Shown here one piece after another: positions 1 through 7,378 of a DNA stretch of 28,897 nucleotides. Below the pieces are notes generated by a model that saw only the letters and a list, made by a program, of their open reading frames with translations, searched no databases and was not told where the DNA came from. This DNA is from Thaumarchaeota archaeon UBA223 (GTDB lineage: Archaea > Thermoproteota > Nitrososphaeria > Nitrososphaerales > UBA57), in assembly GCA_002495905.1 (NCBI GenBank), contig DAHJ01000019.1, positions 1 to 28,897 on the forward strand. Reading direction: 5' to 3'. Both the position numbers and the translations under genes were made by a program. Each line of letters begins with the position of its first letter. The first letter of the stretch is position 1.

Positions 1-880
1 TTGTATTGATGAATTTGATAAAATGAGAAATGAAGATCGTACTGCTTTACATGAGGCCATGGAACAACAAACTGTAAGTGTTGCGAAAGGAGGAATTAAT
101 GCTACATTAAACGCTCGAACTGCGGTTCTTGCAGCAGCAAATCCTGAATTGGGTCGATATGATAATTATAAAACTTTTAATGATCAAATCAATATAGATG
201 CTCCATTACTAACAAGATTTGACCTTATATTTGCAATAAAAGACACTCCAAATGTTGTTAGAGACGAAAAACTCGCCCAACATATTCTCGACATTCATCA
301 AACGGGTAAAATCAAAGTTGACGTGCCTCTTGAATTTGATTTATTGAAAAAATATATTAGTTATGCTAAAAATTTCACTCCTGAATTATCTCCTGAAGCA
401 ATGAAACTAATTCAAGATTATTACGTGAGAACTCGTCAGAGTCCTGCCAAAGACGAAGAAGGAAATCAAGGCATTCCTATAACTCCTCGTGCATTGGAAG
501 GTATGGTTCGTTTAGCATCTGCACGAGCGCGTTCACTTTTTAGAGATATAGTTACTGAAGAAGACGCGGAATTTGCTCGCAATCTTGTTCGTAAAATGTA
601 TGAATCAGTAGGTACTGATCCTGAAACTGGCGAAGTTGACCCAGGAATATTTTATGGTAAACCGATTAGTAAAAGAAGTATGCTTGAAACATGTATGAGC
701 ATCTTTGAAGAACTACAAAAAGAATCCAGTAAACAACTTGTTGATAAAGACGAATTTATTCAAAAATTAATTGATACTGGAAAATTTACTTCTACAGAGG
801 CTAGAAAATACTTCAAGAACATGAGTGATAGTGGTCAAATATACAACGTACAAGATAATTTATATCGCAAGGTAAACTAG
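1..880 (+). CDS. mcm: Replicative DNA helicase MCM, C-terminal part (5'-truncated)
   Basis: ATP-driven 3'-5' replicative helicase that forms a hexamer at the archaeal replication fork. The reading frame is open from base 2, so the gene enters from outside the window; only the last 292 residues are present. Visible parts are the Walker B segment (CIDEFDKM, codons at 2-25), the EQQ helix and beta-hairpin region, sensor 1 (AAANPELGRYD) and the arginine-finger segment LLTRFDLIF. A helical lid follows (TPRALEGMVRLASARA), and then a C-terminal winged-helix region of about 75 residues. The N-terminal OB/zinc domains and Walker A lie upstream. The Walker B and arginine-finger wording is typical of MCM and leaves little doubt about family. 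It is followed after 9 bases by hel308 on the same strand, so the two are probably co-transcribed. Confidence 0.97.
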   Translation, partial: CIDEFDKMRNEDRTALHEAMEQQTVSVAKGGINATLNARTAVLAAANPELGRYDNYKTFNDQINIDAPLLTRFDLIFAIKDTPNVVRDEKLAQHILDIHQTGKIKVDVPLEFDLLKKYISYAKNFTPELSPEAMKLIQDYYVRTRQSPAKDEEGNQGIPITPRALEGMVRLASARARSLFRDIVTEEDAEFARNLVRKMYESVGTDPETGEVDPGIFYGKPISKRSMLETCMSIFEELQKESSKQLVDKDEFIQKLIDTGKFTSTEARKYFKNMSDSGQIYNVQDNLYRKVN

Positions 881-889
881 ATATCTTGT

Positions 890-3064
890 TTGAATATTTC
901 ATCACTTGATTTACCAGAAAAGTCCATTGAATTCTTACATGATCAAGGTTTTAAAACACTTTATCCTCCTCAAACTGAATGTATTAAAAACGGTTTACTT
1001 GAAAATAATAATTTAATCGTTTCTACTCCAACTGCTAGTGGAAAAACTTTAGTTGCTATTATTTCTACTCTTCAACATATTCAAAATGAAGGCAAAATAA
1101 TTTATTTATCTCCTTTACGCGCACTTGCTAGTGAAAAATATTCTGATTTTAAAAAATTAGAAAGTCTTTCCAAACCTGATGGCACTTCAATAAAAGTTAG
1201 TATTTCTACTGGCGATTTTGAATCAAATAGTGAATATCTTAAAAACTCTGATATAATTATTCTTACTAACGAAAAATTTGATTCTTTACAACGACATGGA
1301 ATTAAATGGATATCAAAAGTTAGTTTAATTGTTATTGATGAAATACACTTAATCGGTGATTCGTACCGAGGTCCAACTTTAGAAATGATAATTTCTAACA
1401 TGCTCATTTCTGAACATTCTCCTCAAATTCTTGGGTTAAGTGCCACAATCAATAACGTTGATGAAATTTCTTCTTGGATTAATGCTAAATCAGTTATATC
1501 TACTTGGCGACCTGTTGATTTATCTGAGGGTGTATTCTGTTTTGGTCAAATTGATTTTAAAGATGGGAATTCACCAATTAATATTGATAATTCTGGAGTA
1601 GGTACTGCAATTGATATTGCTATTGATATGGTTAAACAGAATGGTCAAAGTATAATTTTTACTGAAACAAGGAAACGTGCATCTAGTATGGCTAAAAAGA
1701 TTGAAAAAATGATGCCATTAATCCTAAATTCCGAACAATCAAAAGAATTGTCTGATCTTTCTCAATTATTAGATAAAAATGAAAATAGCACTGATATGAA
1801 TAAGTTACTTGTTAGTCTGATAAAACATGGTGTGGCTTTTCATCATGCTGGTGTTAGTAATCAACAACGACAAATTATTGAATCAGGTTTCCGAGATAGA
1901 AAAATAAAAATTATTTGCGCAACTCCTACACTTGCAGCAGGAGTTAATCTTCCAGCACGACGTGTAATTCTAAGTAGTTATCTAAGATATGATATGCAGT
2001 ATGGTGGTATGTCTCCTATTTCTGTTCTTGATTATAAACAAATGTGTGGTAGAGCTGGCCGACCTCAATATGATGATAAAGGTGAAACTATTTTAATTGC
2101 TAATAATGAATCTGAACAAGACTCTTTATTTGATCATTATATTAATGGCGATGTTGAAGATATTGAATCTGCTTTAAGCAATGAAGACTCATTACGCACT
2201 CATATTCTTGCAACTATTTGTTCTAGTAAATTTGGCATATCTAAACCTAATCTATTAAAATTATTCAATAATACTCTTTACACATTACAAAATGGAAATG
2301 ATGAACTGGAATTCAAAGTAGAAGATTGCATTGATTTCCTAATGGAAGAAAATTTTATTGAAAAACGTAATAATAAGTTCATTTCTACTAGATTCGGTAA
2401 ACAAACTTCGTTATTGTATATTAATCCAACAACTGCCCGTGACTTCCGTGATTCTATATTATCTTCCCATAAAGACCATGATTATACTATGGGCATACTT
2501 CAAGTCATTGCTTCTAGTTCTGACTTTGGTAGATTGTTTTCTATTAGAAAATCTGACGAAACTAATTATCTCTTATTTATTAGTAAACATAAATCTGAAT
2601 TTTTTGATATTGGTCATTCTGATCATGAATTTAGGTCAACTTTCCGTATTCTTGCTGCTTTGAATGCTTGGATTAATGAAAAAAAAGAGAACGATATTCT
2701 AAATTTTGTAGATATTGATCCAGGTGACTTATATTTTGCTACTGAGAATACAAAATGGCTATTGAATGCATTTTATCGTTTAACTCTATTATTCCAAACT
2801 CGACATCTACTTGACCATGTTCTAGTTCTTCAGAATCGTATACAACAAGGCATTAAATCTGAACTTATTGAACTGACTAGTCTTAAAGGAATTGGACGAG
2901 TTTATGCTCGAAGATTATTTGATTCAGGATTCACTTCACTTAATTCACTAAATTCTGCATCTATTTCTGATATTTCCAAAGTTCCTCAGATTAATTCTTC
3001 ATTAGCCGAAAAAATTAAAGAACAATTAAAGGATTTTGAACATAATGATTCCAACATTAGTTAG
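890..3064 (+). CDS. hel308: Ski2-like DNA helicase Hel308
   Basis: Superfamily 2 helicase of the Hel308/HelQ group, which acts at stalled replication forks with 3'-5' polarity. 724 residues, the usual Hel308 length. Seen in order: Q-motif (Q28), Walker A (TPTASGKT, 46-53, Lys52), DEIH box, SATI motif III, the AFHHAG segment, ATPTLAAGVNLP, and motif VI QMCGRAGRP. The C-terminus carries a helix-hairpin-helix (SLKGIGRVYARRLFDSGF) followed by a second short helical hairpin, as in Hel308 domain 5. The start is TTG at 890; no ATG lies nearby in frame and the Q-motif follows at the right distance. It sits 9 bases after mcm, and its 3' end overlaps the asparagine-synthase-like gene, suggesting one transcription unit of replication/repair genes with that passenger. 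Confidence 0.95.
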   Translation: MNISSLDLPEKSIEFLHDQGFKTLYPPQTECIKNGLLENNNLIVSTPTASGKTLVAIISTLQHIQNEGKIIYLSPLRALASEKYSDFKKLESLSKPDGTSIKVSISTGDFESNSEYLKNSDIIILTNEKFDSLQRHGIKWISKVSLIVIDEIHLIGDSYRGPTLEMIISNMLISEHSPQILGLSATINNVDEISSWINAKSVISTWRPVDLSEGVFCFGQIDFKDGNSPINIDNSGVGTAIDIAIDMVKQNGQSIIFTETRKRASSMAKKIEKMMPLILNSEQSKELSDLSQLLDKNENSTDMNKLLVSLIKHGVAFHHAGVSNQQRQIIESGFRDRKIKIICATPTLAAGVNLPARRVILSSYLRYDMQYGGMSPISVLDYKQMCGRAGRPQYDDKGETILIANNESEQDSLFDHYINGDVEDIESALSNEDSLRTHILATICSSKFGISKPNLLKLFNNTLYTLQNGNDELEFKVEDCIDFLMEENFIEKRNNKFISTRFGKQTSLLYINPTTARDFRDSILSSHKDHDYTMGILQVIASSSDFGRLFSIRKSDETNYLLFISKHKSEFFDIGHSDHEFRSTFRILAALNAWINEKKENDILNFVDIDPGDLYFATENTKWLLNAFYRLTLLFQTRHLLDHVLVLQNRIQQGIKSELIELTSLKGIGRVYARRLFDSGFTSLNSLNSASISDISKVPQINSSLAEKIKEQLKDFEHNDSNIS

Positions 3065-4358
3065 AGGCTTCGTCTGTAATAATAATGGAGGAATTGATTC
3101 TCTAAATCTTAATTCCATGAAACACCGTGCTTGGTCAGGTTATTTATGTTATGATAACAATCTTGATTATTCTACTAGTAAGGAAATACCTAATCTATCA
3201 CCTCATATTATTGCATGTCTTGATAAATCTTCAATTAATGATGACAATGTATTAATTCATGGAGAAATCTACGGAGATTACATCCCTATTATTAATAATG
3301 TTATCAATTGTACTGATATTCATAAATTAACTTCTCATATTCAAGAATTATACAAATTAGACGGTTCTTATTGCATGATTATTATGGGAAAGTTGGGTCC
3401 AATATTCCTTCGTGATCCTTTAGGTTGTAAACCTCTTTATCTTGGAAAAAAAAATAATTCATTTTCTATCTCCACGCAAAAATCTATCTTAATAAATTCG
3501 AACTTTCAAGTTGAAGATTTTATTCCAGGTACAGCATTAATCTTAGATTCTGGAAAAATCATTAATGTTCGTAATCTTTCTACCACTAACTATTCTCAAT
3601 ATGATGCTGATACTTTATTAAATCTGTTAAAAAATTCTATTTCTTCTCGTATTGGTAATAAAAACACTATTGGAGTATCCTTCTCTGGAGGAATAGATAG
3701 TTCGATATTAATCTCTATAGCTAATGAATTTACTGAAATCAAAGCTTTTAATGTACGAATGAAGGATTCTTATGATTTTGATAATGCTAAAAAACTTGCC
3801 AATTTACTTGGAATTGATCTTATAGAAATCGAACCAAAAAAAGACCATATACCTGATGATATTCCTAATATTACTTCAATTGCCGAAATTATGCGCCCTA
3901 TGGATGTAAGTATTGCTTTAGGTTTTTACTATGTAGCTAAAACTGCTCAAGAACATGGAGTTTCAACACTTTTTGTTGGTCAACTTGCTGATGAATTATT
4001 TGGAGGATATGCTAGATACATTCGTACTATGTCTGAAGAAAGCCCACAATTTGTAACTGACATGATGAATACTGATGTCCATCAAGCATATACAAAAAAC
4101 TTTGAACGCGATGAAAAAATTACTTCACCTTTTGTTGATTTATTTGTTCCATATGCTTCTATTCCTTTAGTTGATTTTGCTCTTTCCTGTCCAATTGAAT
4201 ATAAAATTGATTCTAATAATGAAATTAGAAAGGTGATTCTTCGATCTGTTGCTAAGAAATTGAATCTTCCTGACGAAATTATTTATCAAACTAAAAAGGC
4301 TATTCATTTTAGTTCTGGAATTGATAAAGTAGTAAAACGCACATTGAAAAATAACTAG
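3045..4358 (+). CDS. Asparagine synthase-like protein without glutaminase cysteine
   Basis: Two-domain protein of the AsnB class. The N-terminal half has the class II glutamine amidotransferase fold: GEIYGDY stands where NGEIYN is usual, and RDPLGCKPLYLG is well conserved. The C-terminal half is an ATP-pyrophosphatase-type synthetase domain with the PP-loop SFSGGIDSS at about residue 215 and the hallmark ADELFGGY further on. The nucleophilic cysteine that should be residue 2 is absent from every possible start, so the first domain probably cannot release ammonia from glutamine. The enzyme may use free ammonia, or may be a relative with another acceptor. The start is uncertain: ATG at 3045 is chosen, but TTG at 3036 is also in frame. 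The ATG lies 20 bases inside hel308, implying translational coupling. The family is clear; the substrate is not. Confidence 0.85.
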   Translation: MIPTLVRGFVCNNNGGIDSLNLNSMKHRAWSGYLCYDNNLDYSTSKEIPNLSPHIIACLDKSSINDDNVLIHGEIYGDYIPIINNVINCTDIHKLTSHIQELYKLDGSYCMIIMGKLGPIFLRDPLGCKPLYLGKKNNSFSISTQKSILINSNFQVEDFIPGTALILDSGKIINVRNLSTTNYSQYDADTLLNLLKNSISSRIGNKNTIGVSFSGGIDSSILISIANEFTEIKAFNVRMKDSYDFDNAKKLANLLGIDLIEIEPKKDHIPDDIPNITSIAEIMRPMDVSIALGFYYVAKTAQEHGVSTLFVGQLADELFGGYARYIRTMSEESPQFVTDMMNTDVHQAYTKNFERDEKITSPFVDLFVPYASIPLVDFALSCPIEYKIDSNNEIRKVILRSVAKKLNLPDEIIYQTKKAIHFSSGIDKVVKRTLKNN

Positions 4359-4362
4359 ATTG

Positions 4363-4794
4363 TTAGATATCTAATATCATTTCTGCTTTCCAGTTTTCTT
4401 TTTCTTTTGTCAGATTAAATTTATGTAATGTTACTGCTTTGACGTCTGCACATAATTCATGTCTATTGTAGTCTATGTGTTCACCATGCGCAATTACTGA
4501 AATTATGGAATTATTTTTTGTTTGATTAATCTTTACTTCAAATTCACTAAATAGCATTTGATTTGCATCTTTTTCAATAACTAATTTTTCTAAAAATTCA
4601 AATAATAATAGATCTATTTCTTTTGATTCAACTTTGAAGCTATATTCTATGTCTGTTCTAATACTTTTCAAATCATCGACCATTGTATTTGTTAATGCTT
4701 TTCCTGAATCAATAAAAATACCTTCTAAAGTGTCTGAATTTACTTCTATTGCAGCATCAGCCACTGATATATCGTCTATATACCTATATGGCAA
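4363..4794 (-). CDS. Archease, RtcB cofactor
   Basis: Archease activates the RNA ligase RtcB by speeding guanylylation and multiple turnover. 143 residues, the usual size. Metal-site residues described for the Pyrococcus protein (Asp12, and the C-terminal Asp141-Ile142) have counterparts here as Asp13, Asp142 and Ile143, the last two being the end of the chain (MILDI). The normally conserved EHTAD-type motif reads ISVAD, so the His is lost while the Asp is kept. The start is TTG (complement of 4792-4794), directly after the rtcB stop codon with a gap of 2 bases, so both are read from one mRNA. The 3' end faces the asparagine-synthase-like gene across 4 bases. Confidence 0.88.
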   Translation of the reverse strand: MPYRYIDDISVADAAIEVNSDTLEGIFIDSGKALTNTMVDDLKSIRTDIEYSFKVESKEIDLLLFEFLEKLVIEKDANQMLFSEFEVKINQTKNNSIISVIAHGEHIDYNRHELCADVKAVTLHKFNLTKEKENWKAEMILDI

Positions 4795-4796
4795 TT

Positions 4797-6257
4797 CTAT
4801 CCCTTTACATTACCTATAGGAATGAATCTAACTACTCGTTTTGAAATTTTAGCATTTATTGTTGCATCAACTACGTCATCAATATCTTTGTAAGCATTTC
4901 CTGCTTCTTCTGCTAATCCTGAATATGAAACTGATCTAACGTATATCCCTTTTTTCAACATATCCTTATACAAAGTTTCTCCTCTGAACATTTTTTTTGC
5001 TTTTGTTCTACTCATAATTCTTCCGCTTCCATGAGCTGTACTTGCAAATGTTTCTTTGTGTGCTTCTTTTGTACCCATTAATAGATATGACCCTGTTTCC
5101 ATACTTCCTCCAATTATCACTGGCTGTCCCACATTTCTATATTTTATTGGAATCTCAGCTCTTCCAGGACCAAAAGCACGTGTGGCTCCTTTTCTATGAA
5201 CAATCATCTTTCTATTCTTTCCATCTACTTCGTGTTCTTCTACTTTTGCAGTATTGTGTGCAACATCATAAACCATAGACATTCCTAATTTTTCTGCATC
5301 TGTCTTAAAAACATTTGAAAATACTTCTCTAATTCTATGTAAAATCGTTTGTCTATTTACAAATGACATATTAATTGCACATTGCATTGCTGAAAAATAA
5401 TCTTGACCTTCTTGAGATTGAAAAGGAGCACATGCTAGTTCACGGTCTAAAATCTTAATATTATATTTACTTTCCATTACTCCTAAAAATTTTTTCAAAT
5501 AATCTGATGCAACTTGGTGACCAAATCCTCTACTCCCACAATGAAACATAATTACTACTTGGTTTGGAAATATACCGACTGCTTTTGCTGCTTTTTCATC
5601 AAATATGTATTCTGGTTTAACTACTTGTATTTCTAAATAGTGGTTTCCTGAACCTAATGTTCCAATCTGTTTTAATCCTCTTTTTATCGCAACATCACTT
5701 ATTTTGTCTGAGTTAGCTTCTTTCATAATCCCATTTTCTTCAGTATTCTCTAAATCATCATCCCAACCGTATCCGTTCTCAATACACCATGTAGAACCCA
5801 TCTCTGTAATCTCTTTGAACTCAGATTTGTTAACTTTTACAAATCCTGCTCCTCCAACTCCTGCTGGTACTTTATCATAGAGTTGATCTACTAATTCTCT
5901 TAATTTTGGCTTGACATCAGTATACGTTAAATTAGTAAGAACAAGTCTCATTCCACAATTAATATCGAATCCAATTCCTCCAGGAGAAATTACTCCTTCA
6001 TTTAAATCCATGGCTGCTACTCCACCTATTGGAAATCCATAACCACTGTGTGCATCTGGCATTGTATATGCATAATTAATTATTCCAGGTAGTGTAGCGA
6101 CATTTGTAATTTGATCAATTACTTGATGATCCATATATTTCAATAATTGTTTAGTAGCATAAATTCGAACTGGAACATTCATGCCCTGTTTATAGCTTAT
6201 AGGTATTTCCCATACTGTATCTGATTTCTTTTTAACTAGATTAATTATGTCGTTCAC
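4797..6257 (-). CDS. rtcB: tRNA-splicing/RNA-repair ligase RtcB
   Basis: GTP- and Mn2+-dependent ligase that joins 2',3'-cyclic phosphate and 5'-OH RNA ends, chiefly spliced tRNA halves in archaea. 486 residues without an intein. The metal ligands known from Pyrococcus RtcB are all present: Asp98 and Cys101 in GFDINCGMRL, His206 in LGSGNH, His239 in FHCGSRG, and His334 in VAHN. The guanylylated histidine is His409 in TAHGSGR. The start is GTG (complement of 6255-6257), which gives a normal N-terminus; a TATA-like stretch lies about 35 bases upstream. The next gene, archease, follows after 2 bases. Upstream lies a short divergent spacer shared with the DUF167 gene. Confidence 0.97.
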   Translation of the reverse strand: MNDIINLVKKKSDTVWEIPISYKQGMNVPVRIYATKQLLKYMDHQVIDQITNVATLPGIINYAYTMPDAHSGYGFPIGGVAAMDLNEGVISPGGIGFDINCGMRLVLTNLTYTDVKPKLRELVDQLYDKVPAGVGGAGFVKVNKSEFKEITEMGSTWCIENGYGWDDDLENTEENGIMKEANSDKISDVAIKRGLKQIGTLGSGNHYLEIQVVKPEYIFDEKAAKAVGIFPNQVVIMFHCGSRGFGHQVASDYLKKFLGVMESKYNIKILDRELACAPFQSQEGQDYFSAMQCAINMSFVNRQTILHRIREVFSNVFKTDAEKLGMSMVYDVAHNTAKVEEHEVDGKNRKMIVHRKGATRAFGPGRAEIPIKYRNVGQPVIIGGSMETGSYLLMGTKEAHKETFASTAHGSGRIMSRTKAKKMFRGETLYKDMLKKGIYVRSVSYSGLAEEAGNAYKDIDDVVDATINAKISKRVVRFIPIGNVKG

Positions 6258-6267
6258 ATTGTTTCTA

Positions 6268-6284
6268 TTCTAATTTAATTAGAA
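6268..6284. repeat. 17-bp inverted repeat in rtcB/DUF167 spacer
   Basis: TTCTAAT and ATTAGAA arms around a TTA centre form a perfect inverted repeat between the divergent rtcB and DUF167 starts. In this AT-rich sequence it may be a dual TATA region or an operator; chance cannot be excluded. Confidence 0.5.
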
Positions 6285-6304
6285 TGTTATTTAATAATAT
6301 CATC

Positions 6305-6565
6305 ATGTCAAGTAATTACCTAATTATTGACGTCAATGTAAAAACAGGTATTAAAGATAATTTTGTGAAATTTGATAATAGACAAATTATTCTTGGCGTT
6401 AAATCACTTCCACTTAATAATCGAGCCAATCTTGAAGTTATTAATATGATTTCTAAATTATTTCATGTTGATATATCTAATGTAAAAATAATTCAAGGTA
6501 CTTCTAATAATTCTAAAATGATAAAAATTATTGATCCTGAATATATTCCAGAAGAATTTTTATGA
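6305..6565 (+). CDS. DUF167 (YggU) family protein
   Basis: Small alpha/beta protein of the DUF167/YggU family, whose molecular function is not established. The family pattern is recognisable: strand VNVKTGIKDN, a turn with NNRANLEVINMISKLFHV (usually GKAN...), then VKIIQGTSNNSKMIKI, matching the common V-I-G-S-K ending. The ATG at 6305 gives 86 residues and puts the first beta strand directly after the start. An in-frame ATG at 6284 would add 7 residues but lies inside the inverted repeat of the divergent promoter, so it is less likely. The stop codon is immediately followed by the stop of the opposing PAC2 gene with no base between them. Confidence 0.8.
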   Translation: MSSNYLIIDVNVKTGIKDNFVKFDNRQIILGVKSLPLNNRANLEVINMISKLFHVDISNVKIIQGTSNNSKMIKIIDPEYIPEEFL

Positions 6566-7324
6566 TTAATTGATATATTGCGAACTATTATCTCTGTTGG
6601 AATATTCAATTCCCTCTGTTTTTGTTTTCATCTCATCTACTTGATTGATTAATTCATTTGCCTCTTCGATTTTATTACTTAATTCCTTTAAATTAATTTT
6701 TAAATTTAATATTTTACTTAATGATTCTAATATTGCTTTAGATGATTTTGGATCAATCATGTAACCTGATGTCTCTCCTAATAATGAATATGCTTCAATT
6801 CCTTTAATTTTTGCAGTTCCAATTAGTATTCCATTCATTCCAGTAATCATTCCTTGATTCATAATTTTTACCCCTTTATTTTTTAATATTCTTACGTGTT
6901 TTTTTTCTGTTGCCGTACCATAAACTTTCGGTTCATTTACAAATTCTCCTGTTATATATGCTGCAAGTGTGAATATTTTTTTTATACCGAGATTTTTTGC
7001 ATATTCTACAATTTTTTCAGAGACTAAATAGTTACCTCGTTCTGTAATTGGTTGAGAATCTCCTGTTAAAACTAATATATCATTTTTTGTTTTTCCAGTT
7101 TCTATATGATATACTTTATTTGACATTGTCTGAACTATACCTTTATTGGTTGCTATTTGAGGTGGGAAATAATCACTTTGAATTTCACATATTGCACTAG
7201 ATTCAAATATATTTAGAAGGTGATCGGCCGCTAATTTTCCTACATATCCACTACCTGGCATTCCACAAATTAATACTGGATTTTTAAATTTTCTTTTTTT
7301 TAATATTTTTAGTTTTATATCCAT
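6566..7324 (-). CDS. PAC2 family protein (proteasome assembly chaperone-like)
   Basis: Member of the PAC2 family (COG2047), which includes archaeal PbaA/PbaB-type proteasome assembly chaperones. 252 residues. Supporting segments are the N-terminal PVLICGMPGSGYVGKLAADHL, the DYFPPQ stretch, GDSQP, LAAYITGEFVNEPKVYGTAT, and MNGILIGTAKIKGIEAYSLLGET, in that order. The C-terminal 50 residues form a predicted helix and a polar tail ending SQYIN, which is not the HbYX proteasome-docking motif. No proteasome gene is nearby. The start is ATG, with a TATA-like box 28 bases upstream that is shared with the divergent glutamate synthase gene. Direct involvement in proteasome assembly is inferred from the family only. 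Confidence 0.88.
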   Translation of the reverse strand: MDIKLKILKKRKFKNPVLICGMPGSGYVGKLAADHLLNIFESSAICEIQSDYFPPQIATNKGIVQTMSNKVYHIETGKTKNDILVLTGDSQPITERGNYLVSEKIVEYAKNLGIKKIFTLAAYITGEFVNEPKVYGTATEKKHVRILKNKGVKIMNQGMITGMNGILIGTAKIKGIEAYSLLGETSGYMIDPKSSKAILESLSKILNLKINLKELSNKIEEANELINQVDEMKTKTEGIEYSNRDNSSQYIN

Positions 7325-7347
7325 TTGATGATAATTTCTTAGTCATG

Positions 7348-7355
7348 ATTTATTA
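7348..7355. promoter_or_regulatory. Shared TATA-like box for PAC2 and glutamate synthase
   Basis: The only clear TATA-like element (ATTTATTA) in the 54-bp divergent spacer lies exactly at its centre, with 23 bases between each edge and the nearer start codon on either side. One element could position transcription in both directions with almost no leader. Confidence 0.55.
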
Positions 7356-7378
7356 AGAACTTTTCTGACAATTATATT

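Noticed and set aside
1102..1407. Antisense open frame inside hel308
   Set aside because: Shadow of the helicase gene, which has complete motifs on the plus strand; no start signal or recognisable domain.
7325..7368. Possible C/D box RNA (TTGATGA ... CTGA)
   Set aside because: Only one loose C box and one D box, no convincing C'/D' pair or closing stem, and the stretch is needed as the divergent promoter.
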